A stretch of DNA of 7,212 bases from JBDTMC01 sp039934475 (GTDB lineage Bacteria; Acidobacteriota; Terriglobia; Bryobacterales; Bryobacteraceae): positions 1 through 7,212 of the forward strand of contig JBDTMC010000405.1 in assembly GCA_039934475.1 (NCBI GenBank), in the 5' to 3' direction. The notes beneath the pieces were generated by a model. That model searched no databases. It was not told where the DNA came from and saw only the letters and a list, made by a program, of their open reading frames with translations. Made by a program: the position numbers and the translations under genes. Shown here in pieces: positions 1-6,230 of this stretch. How positions within the stretch are numbered: the stretch's first letter is position 1; the number at the start of each line of letters is the position of its first letter.

Positions 1-330
1 CAAGTGAACGTGGAGTACGCCGCCCATAGCCGCACTGGGCTGTTCGAGGCCGGCGATCACTATGGCGAGATCTGGTATCAGATGGACGGGCGGCGTGTGA
101 TGAGTCGCTCCACAACGGAACCCATCGTCATTGAGACGGTGTTGTCGCTGGCCGGCGTGCCCCAGCCGGCCGAAGGAAAAGACGCTACCTATGCGGGCCA
201 TCCACTGACCACACAGCCTGTGGGCGCGGCTTGGTTCTACTATATGGCGTGGCCGGCGGCCGTGCTGTTAGGCTGGTGGTTTCATGAAACAACTCCTGCT
301 GTTGGTTCTGGGCGCGGCGCTCGCCAGTAG
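1..330 (+). CDS. C-terminal fragment of an unrecognised, probably membrane-anchored protein (partial at left edge)
   Basis: The frame is open to the left edge, so the true start lies outside. The GTG at 4-6 is only the second visible codon and is most likely an internal valine. I do not recognise the family. About 109 residues are visible: a soluble stretch containing EIWYQMDGRRV, a proline-rich linker (VPQPAEGK), then one hydrophobic aromatic segment, WFYYMAWPAAVLLGWW (roughly 232-279), which looks like a transmembrane helix near the C-terminus. Codon third positions are mostly G or C until about 279. They then turn A/T-rich over roughly eight codons, exactly where the frame overlaps the next gene's signal peptide (284-330), so the last 15 residues may not be under selection in this frame. 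The 47-bp overlap is unusually long for bacterial neighbours. That the region codes is fairly likely; the function is unknown. Confidence 0.6.
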   Translation, partial: QVNVEYAAHSRTGLFEAGDHYGEIWYQMDGRRVMSRSTTEPIVIETVLSLAGVPQPAEGKDATYAGHPLTTQPVGAAWFYYMAWPAAVLLGWWFHETTPAVGSGRGARQ

Positions 331-976
331 CGCGACGATCAAGATCGACGTGGCCGATGAAAAGGCGGGCGGCGAATCGAAGAAGTTTCTCGCCATGGTG
401 GGCAACTGGACCGTGACCGCGGACCACTCCCGCAACGTCATCATGGTGGACGGCACAGAGTGGCGCAAGGGCCAACCAGCCGGCGGCCTGGCGGAAAAGG
501 CGCGCACGATTTACGGGTCGCGGCACGAGGATTTCATCGACAACGTGAAGGCATTCGCCTACTTCCCCTACGCCGTGGCGCAGGGCGTTGACGATTTTAA
601 AGACGGCGAGATCAGTGTCAAGTTCAAACTCGGCGGCGGAGCGCTGGATCAATGTGCGGGCATCCTGTTCAACCTCAAAGTAAACGGCGACTACCTCGCG
701 GTGCGCTTCAACGGGAAGGAAGACAACCTTGTACTCTGGACGTTCAATAAGGGCGTCCGCAAGTTCGTTAAACGCGGTGCGGAAAACATGCCCCTTCCGA
801 TGCAACAGTGGCACGACATGAAAATCGCTGTGGACGGTACGCAATTGAAGGGCTGGCTGAATGGGAAACTGTTGCTGGAATATACGCTTCCGGAGGCGGT
901 GACAGGCAAGGTGGGGTTGTGGTCCAAGACCGATAGCATCAGTTCCTTCGACGACTTCACAGTGACCTCGAAGTAA
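284..976 (+). CDS. Secreted DUF1080/LamG-like (concanavalin-fold) protein
   Basis: This 230-residue protein starts with a clear Sec signal peptide: Lys2, a run of Leu and Val, then ASSA with likely cleavage after residue 17. It is therefore probably periplasmic or secreted. Residues about 104-228 look like the jelly-roll fold of the DUF1080/LamG group. The signs are FKDGEISVKFKL, a strand pair around AGILFNLKVNGDYLAVRFN, QQWHDMKIAVDG, GWLNGKLLLEYTL and the closing GKVGLWSKTDSISSFDDFTV. Related domains bind or cleave glycans (some DUF1080 members are 3-keto-disaccharide hydrolases), but I see no defined catalytic set here, so binding without catalysis is equally possible. The ATG at 284 is chosen because it opens the signal peptide; upstream bases show only a weak AGG about 11 bases away. 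The stop TAA shares its last base with the next start (TAATG). Family assignment is by pattern recognition. Confidence 0.8.
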   Translation: MKQLLLLVLGAALASSATIKIDVADEKAGGESKKFLAMVGNWTVTADHSRNVIMVDGTEWRKGQPAGGLAEKARTIYGSRHEDFIDNVKAFAYFPYAVAQGVDDFKDGEISVKFKLGGGALDQCAGILFNLKVNGDYLAVRFNGKEDNLVLWTFNKGVRKFVKRGAENMPLPMQQWHDMKIAVDGTQLKGWLNGKLLLEYTLPEAVTGKVGLWSKTDSISSFDDFTVTSK

Positions 977-978
977 TG
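974..978 (+). promoter_or_regulatory. TAATG stop-start overlap (translational coupling)
   Basis: The TAA stop of the DUF1080-like gene (974-976) overlaps the ATG of the YnfA-like gene (976-978) by one base. No Shine-Dalgarno sequence precedes this ATG, so reinitiation by terminating ribosomes is the likely way it is translated. Confidence 0.6.
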
Positions 979-1137
979 ACCTCGCTGCTGGCCTATCTGC
1001 TGGCCGCTTTGTGCGAGATCGGCGGGTGCTTCGCCTTTTGGGCGTGGCTACGGCTGCACAAAAGCCCATTGTGGACGATTCCGGGGATGGTGTCCCTGAT
1101 TCTGTTTGCGGTCCTCTATGGACCGCGTGGAAGTTGA
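976..1137 (+). pseudogene. Half-length YnfA/UPF0060-family membrane protein (53 aa; likely internal deletion)
   Basis: This short frame starts at an ATG whose A is the last base of the preceding TAA, so it is probably translated by coupling. Its N-terminal half matches YnfA (UPF0060), a small four-helix inner-membrane family related to SMR-type transporters. The diagnostic pattern is LAALCEIGGCFAFWAWLR followed by KSPLW and IPGMVSLILFA, giving helix 1 at about residues 3-22 and helix 2 at about 33-48. Family members are usually about 105-112 residues. Here the protein ends after VLYGPRGS. The normal mid-protein signature (RVYAAYGGVY and helices 3-4) is absent, and the other two frames before the next gene do not restore it, so this is not a simple frameshift. 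The ending resembles the family's usual C-terminal tail (…FGPR), which suggests an in-frame internal deletion. It may be a decaying gene or a functional two-helix form; I cannot decide from sequence alone. Confidence 0.72.
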
Positions 1138-1142
1138 GGTCG

Positions 1143-1151
1143 TGATATTCT
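1143..1151 (+). promoter_or_regulatory. Possible extended -10 element before the lactonase gene
   Basis: TGATATTCT fits an extended -10 (TGn followed by TATTCT, four of six matches to TATAAT). It ends 9 bases before the ATG at 1161, so transcription would start almost at the start codon and give a leaderless or very short leader. That fits the lack of a Shine-Dalgarno site close to this ATG. No -35 box at normal spacing is evident. Tentative. Confidence 0.25.
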
Positions 1152-1160
1152 CAGTCCACG

Positions 1161-2267
1161 ATGAACAAAATGGCTTTGAAGGTTGCGCTGCTTGGCTTGG
1201 CGGCGATGCAGGCGGCGGGTGCCCCCATGCTGGTTTACTTCGGCACATATACGGGTCCGAAGAGTAAAGGGATCTATGTTTCGCGCTTCGATCCGGCGAC
1301 AGGGAAGCTGGAAGCGCCGCGGGTGGCAGCCGAGATCGCCGGCCCTTCGTGGGTCACCATCCACCCGAATGGCAAGTTCCTCTACGCAGTCAGTGAATCG
1401 GGCAATGGCGCCGTGTCCAGCTTTTCGATTGCACCGGGCACAGGTGAGCTGAAGTTACTGAACACGGTGACGTCGGGCGGCAACGGGCCGTGCCACTTGG
1501 CCGTCACCTCCAAGGGCACTCATATCGCGGTGGCGAACTACGGCAGCGGCAGCACCGCGGTTTTTGCCTTGGGGGCGGACGGGAAGATCGGCGTTCGCAC
1601 GGGTTTCTATCAGAACCGCGGCACGAGTGTGGACAAGGGGAGGCAGGAAGGGCCGCACGCACACGCTGTAGTGTTCTCAGCCGACGACCGCTTTCTGACG
1701 GTTCCGGACCTCGGTACCGACGAGTTCCTCAGCTTCAAAGTGAATGGCGGGATGATTGAACGCAACGGCGGGACGAAGGTGAAGGCCGGCTTGGGGCCGC
1801 GTCACTTTGCGCTGCACCCGGGACATAAATTCGCATACGGCTTGAATGAGATGGGCTCCGCGGTGACGGCGTTTGCTTATGATGCCGGCACGGGCGCCAT
1901 GAAGGAACTGGAGACTGTCTCCACCCTGCCTGCGGATTTCCATGGCTCGAGCAACTCAGCCGAAATTCAGGTGGATCCGAAGGGCAGTTTTGTCTACGCC
2001 TCCAATCGCGGCCACGACAGCATTACGGTATTTGCGATCGATTCAAAGACCGGTAAGCTGACCTTTGTGCAGAGGGAGTCGACGCAGGGGAAGACGCCGC
2101 GCGGGTTCAACCTCGACCCGACGGGAAAATGGCTGATTGCCGGCAATCAGGATAGCGATTCCGTGGTGCTGTTCAAGGTGGACGCGACCAGCGGGAAGCT
2201 GACGCCGTCAGGAACCAAACTCACCGTCGGCGGGCCGGTGTGCGTTCAGTTCCTGGCGCAGAAATAG
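1161..2267 (+). CDS. Secreted lactonase-family protein (7-bladed beta-propeller, 6-phosphogluconolactonase/YbhE type)
   Basis: This 368-residue protein has an N-terminal signal peptide (Lys3, Lys7, hydrophobic core ending near AAGA at residue 21) and then a full-length Lactonase (Pgl/YbhE) seven-bladed propeller. Typical family pieces are visible in order: YFGTYTGPKSKGIYVSRFD, PSWVTIHPNGKFLYAVSE, GPCHLAVTSKGTHIAVANYG, GPHAHAVVFSADDRFLTVPDLG, GPRHFALHPGHKFAYGLNE, SAEIQVDPKGSFVYASNRG and PRGFNLDPTGKWLIAGNQ. The GPHAHAV and GPRHFALHP histidine and arginine motifs are typical of this family. Cytoplasmic members hydrolyse 6-phosphogluconolactone. An exported copy more likely acts on an unphosphorylated sugar lactone or another periplasmic lactone, which is inference. 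The ATG at 1161 has no nearby Shine-Dalgarno (a GAGG lies over 20 bases away); an in-frame ATG at 1170 would also keep the signal peptide. The kinase gene follows after 21 bp, so the two may be co-transcribed. Confidence 0.9.
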   Translation: MNKMALKVALLGLAAMQAAGAPMLVYFGTYTGPKSKGIYVSRFDPATGKLEAPRVAAEIAGPSWVTIHPNGKFLYAVSESGNGAVSSFSIAPGTGELKLLNTVTSGGNGPCHLAVTSKGTHIAVANYGSGSTAVFALGADGKIGVRTGFYQNRGTSVDKGRQEGPHAHAVVFSADDRFLTVPDLGTDEFLSFKVNGGMIERNGGTKVKAGLGPRHFALHPGHKFAYGLNEMGSAVTAFAYDAGTGAMKELETVSTLPADFHGSSNSAEIQVDPKGSFVYASNRGHDSITVFAIDSKTGKLTFVQRESTQGKTPRGFNLDPTGKWLIAGNQDSDSVVLFKVDATSGKLTPSGTKLTVGGPVCVQFLAQK

Positions 2268-2288
2268 CCGGCCGGTTCGCGAGAGACT

Positions 2289-5200
2289 ATGCTTTCCGCC
2301 GCGCTAGCGCGAACCCGGAATATCGCGAGGAGTGTCTGCACGGGCACCGCCGTTTTGATGCTGGCGGCAGGCCTCCTCTGTGGGCAGTCACATACCTTTA
2401 AGTTTTACGGCCGCGAAGCGGGACTTACCGATCTAGACATTCACTGCATTTTGCAGGACAAAGAGGGGTTCCTGTGGGTGGGGTCGCATTACGGACTCTT
2501 CCGCTATGACGGCTTCGAATTCCGGCGTTTTACCACCGAACAGGGCTTGCCGGGCAACGGGATCGCGTCGCTCCACGAAGATAGCGACGGCACGCTTTGG
2601 GTGGGGACCTCACGCGGTGTGGCACGCCGCAATGGAGCACGATTCGAGAGCACTCCCGATGAATTGAAAGTCTCAATGTGGAGCACGGCGGGCATCAGCT
2701 CTAACAAGGCCGGCGATGTGTACCTCGCTGGATCTCGCGGCTTGTGGGTGAAACGGCACGGCAAGCCGCTGCTAGAGGTGCGGTGGCCAGAGAGCGTCAG
2801 TCAGAAGAAAGCCAACTTCGTCCACGTCGGCCCAGACGGCGCAGCATGGTTCGGATGCGGAGACACACTCTGTGTGTTGCGCGGCGAGACTGTGACGGTG
2901 TTGGGACCAGCGCAGGGCGTGACGCCAACCGTGTGGTCGAGCGCGGTCACCGCACCGGATGGAACGCTGTGGGCACGCAGCCTGACATCGGTGATCGCAC
3001 TTGCGCCGGGTGGCAAGACCTTCCAGGCGAGAGACCGCGGCCTGGAGGCAATGACGTTGCCGGCGGGAATGGCGATCGACCGCGAAGGCACTGTGCTTGT
3101 CCCTTCCAACGCCGGCTTGGCGCGCCTGCGCGGCCAGACCTGGGACTACCCAGCGCGTAAGCCGGCATTACCTTCAAATACCTTGAGCGCCATCTACCAG
3201 GATCGCGAAGGGTCGATCTGGATCGGAATGTCGGGTGGGGGCTTGGCGCGCTGGCTCGGCTATGGGACCTGGGATGCGTGGACAGACAACGAGGGGCTAC
3301 CGGATCCTATGGTGTGGTCCATAACGGGCGACGGCAAGGGTGGAGTATGGTGCGGCAACGACCTGCAACTGGCACATGTGGATGCAAGTGGGCATGTCTC
3401 GACAGTGGGTCCGAAAGGTCAACGGATTTATGGGGTGTGGCGAGATGGCAAAGGAATCGTCTGGACGGGTGGACGCGGAACGGTGGGCCGCTACGACCCC
3501 GGCAGCGGGAGTTATCGCGGCTATCCCTTAGCGGAGGGCGCGGAGAGCAGTCTGGCCCGAGGCATAATTGAGGACGGTGCAGGCAGTCTCTGGGTATCGA
3601 CGGACAATGGTTTGTTCCAAGCCGCCAGCGGCGACCCAGCGATCCGGCTAAAGCGTGCCACCCCGCTCGGGGTGCCCCCCGATACCCGCTTCAATCAATT
3701 GGTGCTCCAAGGTCCGGGCGACTTCTGGGTGGGTTCGGCCAAAGGGCTGCATCACTACCGGAACGGGGTGTGGACCAGGTACGGCAAGGCCGAGGGATTG
3801 CGCGACGAGTCCGTTACACACGTCGCACTGGGCCGCAACGGCGATGTATTTCTGGCGTACGACACGGGGATGGGAATCACCCGGCTGAGTCCAGACGGCA
3901 AAGGCTTCAAGGCAGTGAACTACACTGCCGACACCGTGCTCGGTTCGAATCTCGCGTACTTCATCGGAGTAGATCGTCACGATCGCGTCTGGGTGGGGAC
4001 TAATGGGGGGCTCGATGTACTGGAGGGCACCCGGTGGCGGCATTTCGATCAAGGTGATGGGATGCTGTGGGATGACCTGAACAGCAATTCCTTCTACGAG
4101 GACCCGGATGGCGCGATTTGGATGGGTACGGCGCGCGGGATATCGCGTTACCGCGCGCCTTTCCCCTTGCCCTTTACACAAGCCTACGCTGTGGTGATTA
4201 CGGCAGCGGCGCTGGGCCGAACCGAATACGGTTCGCCGTTAGAGCGGATCATCGTTCCTTATGAGGACCGAACGTTCCGGAGCAAGTTCTCAGCCCTGAC
4301 GTTCCAGCGGGAACATCAGATTCATCTTCGATACCGGCTGCGCGGGCTGGACGACACATGGGTGGATACGCGCCAGCGCGAGGCAACCTTTCCGTCGCTG
4401 TCTCCGGGTGAGTATCGTTTCGAGGTGATGGAAGCGGGCAGCACAGCAAAACCGGCGTACGTGAAATTCACGGTGCGGCCGCCCTGGTGGAGGTCGGCGT
4501 GGTTCCTCAGCCTGTGCCTGGTGGCGGCGGCGGTGCTGGCGTTCTTCGCCTGGCGCTGGCGGGTGTATGTCTTCGTTCGGCGGCAACAGCAACTGGAATC
4601 GCTGGTGGCGCAGCGGACGCAGGTGATGGAGAAGCAGACGAAGGCTATCGCCGAACTGCTGCAGAAGGCGGAGCAGGGGAACAAGGCAAAGAGCGAGTTT
4701 CTGGCGAACGTCAGCCACGAGATCCGTACACCCATGACGGGAATTCTGGGGATGGCGGACATGCTGCTGGAGACGCGTGTGGACGCACGCCAGCGGGAAT
4801 ACCTAAACCTCTTACGGTCGTCGGCCGAGGCGCTGCTCTCGTTACTGAACGACATCCTGGATATCTCCAAGATCGAAGCCGGGAAGCTGGAACTGGATCC
4901 GATGGCCTTCTCATTGCGGCCCGTGGTTCTCAGTTCCATCGAGGTGTTGCAGACGAAGGCGCGGCGCAAGGGTCTGACGCTGCATGTGAAAGTGGGCGAG
5001 GGCGTGCCGGAGCACGTGATGGGAGATGCCAGACGGCTGCGGCAAGTGATTGTGAACCTGGTGGGTAATGCCGTGAAGTTCACCGAGGAAGGCAGCGTGA
5101 CTATCAACGTGACGCGCGACGCGTCCACGGCCGATGAACCGCCAGTTCTGTTTAGCGTAGTCGACACTGGGATCGGAATTCCGCGGGGGAAACAAGAATA

Positions 5201-5828
5201 CATCTTCGAGCCTTTTGGCCAGGCCGATAGCTCGACCACCAGGAAGTACGGCGGCACAGGTCTTGGTCTGGCGATCTGCCGGCAGTTGGTTGCGCTGATG
5301 GGTGGGCGTATCTGGGTGGAGAGCGAGGAAGGCAAGGGGAGTTCGTTCTGCTTTACTGTGCCGCTGGCGCCATTGGAGAAGGGCCCGGACATCGCCGAGG
5401 GCAGCAAGGAAGCGGAACCCAAGGGCAAAGGCATGCGGATCCTTGTAGCCGAGGACCAAACCGTCAATCAGAGGATTCTGTCGGCGATGCTGGAGCGGAT
5501 GGGGCATCATGTCACGCTGGCCAAGAATGGACGTGAGGCCGTGCAGCTCACCGAATCGCTGAATTTTGACGTAATCCTGATGGACATTCACATGCCCGAG
5601 ATGGACGGCTTTGAAGCGACTGGCCTGATCCGGAAGCGCGATCGGGAGAGAGGGAAGCGCACTCCGATTGTGGCCGTGACAGCGCTGGCGATGTTGAGCG
5701 ACCGGGACCGGTGTCTGGCCGCGGGAATGGACGCGTACGTGACCAAACCGTTCCAGGCCGAGCGTATCGTCAGCGCGATCCGCGAGGCAGTAACGCTCGC
5801 GGATTCCAGCGGAGCGCAGGGCGACTAG
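2289..5828 (+). CDS. Hybrid sensor histidine kinase: 14-blade Reg_prop sensor, Y_Y_Y, TM, HisKA, HATPase_c, REC
   Basis: This 1179-residue membrane kinase reads as follows. A basic N-terminus and hydrophobic core (residues 1-33) form a signal peptide. Two seven-bladed Reg_prop propellers span about 41-622. A Y_Y_Y domain follows (about 635-731, with YRLRGLDDTWV and GEYRFEV). One transmembrane helix lies at about 736-757, then a short coiled coil to about 800. HisKA carries the phospho-accepting His810 in SHEIRTP. HATPase_c has an N box around Asn923/Asn927, a G1 box DTGIGI at Asp959 and a G2 box GGTGLGL at 988-994. A receiver domain starts near 1049, with Glu1055/Asp1056, phosphoacceptor Asp1099, Thr1131 and Lys1153. 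All catalytic residues are intact. The sensor should face the periplasm and pass phosphate from His810 to Asp1099. It resembles Bacteroidetes glycan-sensing hybrids, but no AraC-type DNA-binding domain follows the receiver, so an external Hpt protein or regulator is needed. A GAGAG at 2281-2285 is the likely, poorly spaced ribosome site. The ligand is unknown. Confidence 0.95.
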   Translation: MLSAALARTRNIARSVCTGTAVLMLAAGLLCGQSHTFKFYGREAGLTDLDIHCILQDKEGFLWVGSHYGLFRYDGFEFRRFTTEQGLPGNGIASLHEDSDGTLWVGTSRGVARRNGARFESTPDELKVSMWSTAGISSNKAGDVYLAGSRGLWVKRHGKPLLEVRWPESVSQKKANFVHVGPDGAAWFGCGDTLCVLRGETVTVLGPAQGVTPTVWSSAVTAPDGTLWARSLTSVIALAPGGKTFQARDRGLEAMTLPAGMAIDREGTVLVPSNAGLARLRGQTWDYPARKPALPSNTLSAIYQDREGSIWIGMSGGGLARWLGYGTWDAWTDNEGLPDPMVWSITGDGKGGVWCGNDLQLAHVDASGHVSTVGPKGQRIYGVWRDGKGIVWTGGRGTVGRYDPGSGSYRGYPLAEGAESSLARGIIEDGAGSLWVSTDNGLFQAASGDPAIRLKRATPLGVPPDTRFNQLVLQGPGDFWVGSAKGLHHYRNGVWTRYGKAEGLRDESVTHVALGRNGDVFLAYDTGMGITRLSPDGKGFKAVNYTADTVLGSNLAYFIGVDRHDRVWVGTNGGLDVLEGTRWRHFDQGDGMLWDDLNSNSFYEDPDGAIWMGTARGISRYRAPFPLPFTQAYAVVITAAALGRTEYGSPLERIIVPYEDRTFRSKFSALTFQREHQIHLRYRLRGLDDTWVDTRQREATFPSLSPGEYRFEVMEAGSTAKPAYVKFTVRPPWWRSAWFLSLCLVAAAVLAFFAWRWRVYVFVRRQQQLESLVAQRTQVMEKQTKAIAELLQKAEQGNKAKSEFLANVSHEIRTPMTGILGMADMLLETRVDARQREYLNLLRSSAEALLSLLNDILDISKIEAGKLELDPMAFSLRPVVLSSIEVLQTKARRKGLTLHVKVGEGVPEHVMGDARRLRQVIVNLVGNAVKFTEEGSVTINVTRDASTADEPPVLFSVVDTGIGIPRGKQEYIFEPFGQADSSTTRKYGGTGLGLAICRQLVALMGGRIWVESEEGKGSSFCFTVPLAPLEKGPDIAEGSKEAEPKGKGMRILVAEDQTVNQRILSAMLERMGHHVTLAKNGREAVQLTESLNFDVILMDIHMPEMDGFEATGLIRKRDRERGKRTPIVAVTALAMLSDRDRCLAAGMDAYVTKPFQAERIVSAIREAVTLADSSGAQGD
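2409..4154 (+). repeat. Fourteen tandem Reg_prop propeller blades within the sensor kinase
   Basis: I count fourteen degenerate repeats averaging about 42 residues, each centred on a G-x-[LIV]-W-[VI]-G-[ST] strand followed by G-[LIV]-x-R-[YW]. Clear examples are GFLWVGSHYGLFRYDG, GTLWVGTSRGVARRNG, GSIWIGMSGGGLARWLG, GDFWVGSAKGLHHYRNG, DRVWVGTNGGLDVLEG and GAIWMGTARGISRYR. Blades 3-6, 8, 10 and 12 are more diverged: YLAG replaces WVGS in blade 3 and FLAY in blade 12. Fourteen blades equal two seven-bladed propellers. The repeats are a protein-level pattern with little DNA identity, so they are old rather than recently duplicated. Confidence 0.85.
5825..5828. other. CTAG shared by two convergent stop codons
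   Basis: The kinase stop TAG lies at 5826-5828 on the plus strand, and the stop of the opposing gene lies at 5827-5825 on the minus strand. Both are read from one palindromic CTAG. There is no intergenic DNA, and no hairpin with a T-run is visible on either side. Confidence 0.95.
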
Positions 5829-6217
5829 GCGATGTCGAAGAGCAGAACGTTGTAGTTCTTGTGACTCAGACACCTCTCCAGTTCCGGCCACACCTTGCCA
5901 TGCGTCTCCGTCGCCACCCACTTTTGCCGCAGTTCTTCACTTTCGAACGCCAGCACGAAGCGATAGTTGGCATCGCCCGGCGCTTTGCCGACAACGGCGG
6001 TACGCAGCTTGAGGATTCGGACGTCCATGTAGCCGGGCTGTTTGGCAGCCGCCGGCTTGAACGCCGTGTAAAACTTTCCCACGAACACCTTCTCGCGAGC
6101 GGGGTCCACCGTAAGGTCGACATGAAGCAGAATGAAGCGCTGAGGCGCCTGTCCCAGTGCCAGGCTCGCTCCGGCGCCTGCCGCCAGCACGGATTTAAGA
6201 TAGGTTCTGCGTTGCAT
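5825..6217 (-). CDS. Tat-exported antibiotic-biosynthesis-monooxygenase-like (ABM, dimeric alpha-beta barrel) protein
   Basis: This 130-residue protein opens with QRRTYLK, a near-canonical twin-arginine motif (Tyr in place of Phe), followed by the hydrophobic stretch SVLAAGAGASLALG and a probable cleavage site near residue 24. It should be exported folded through the Tat pathway. The mature part (about 27-125) resembles the small ABM/YgiN-type ferredoxin-like fold: a first strand RFILLHVDLTV, a helix ending in KQPGYMDVRILKL, a strand YRFVLAFESEE, and a helix leading to WPELERCL. Family members usually form dimers. Some are cofactor-free quinol monooxygenases and others have no known reaction; I see no residues that settle this. 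The start ATG (6217-6215) is firm because AGGAG sits 8 bases upstream. It follows the SMP-30 gene by 11 bp, so they are probably one operon. Its 3' end overlaps the kinase gene tail-to-tail by 4 bp. Confidence 0.8.
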   Translation of the reverse strand: MQRRTYLKSVLAAGAGASLALGQAPQRFILLHVDLTVDPAREKVFVGKFYTAFKPAAAKQPGYMDVRILKLRTAVVGKAPGDANYRFVLAFESEELRQKWVATETHGKVWPELERCLSHKNYNVLLFDIA

Positions 6218-6225
6218 CGTTGATT

Positions 6226-6230
6226 CTCCT
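6226..6230 (-). promoter_or_regulatory. Strong Shine-Dalgarno (AGGAG) of the ABM-like gene
   Basis: Read on the minus strand, AGGAG lies 8 bases before the ATG at 6217. It overlaps the TAG stop of the preceding SMP-30 gene (6231-6229), so termination and initiation sites are tightly linked. It is the only strong Shine-Dalgarno in the window. Confidence 0.8.

Noticed and set aside
185..1069. 294-codon open frame on the minus strand
   Set aside because: It lies opposite the DUF1080-like gene, has no recognisable domain and has a low-complexity Arg/His-rich product typical of the antisense of GC-rich genes.
1126..1160. Inverted repeat CGTGGA (1126-1131) / TCCACG (1155-1160) before the lactonase start
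   Set aside because: The arms are only 6 bp with a 23-base loop and overlap the end of the YnfA-like frame. This is expected by chance in GC-rich DNA.
2268..2275. CCGGCCGG palindrome between the lactonase and kinase genes as a terminator or operator
   Set aside because: It is a perfect 8-base palindrome but has no loop, no T-run and no second copy. It is common by chance at this GC content.
2370..2390. Cys31 of the kinase as a lipobox cysteine
   Set aside because: The residue before it is Leu, where a lipobox needs Gly, Ala or Ser, and the protein already has a transmembrane anchor. An ordinary signal peptide fits better.
4322..5921. Long minus-strand open frames (4322-5467 and 4911-5921)
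   Set aside because: They are antisense to intact HisKA, HATPase and receiver motifs. The products show no family features and have no ribosome site.
5711..6223. 170-codon plus-strand frame across the convergent junction
   Set aside because: It is out of frame with the kinase and antisense to the Tat/ABM gene, whose motifs and strong ribosome site are convincing. Its product is Arg/His-rich with no domain.
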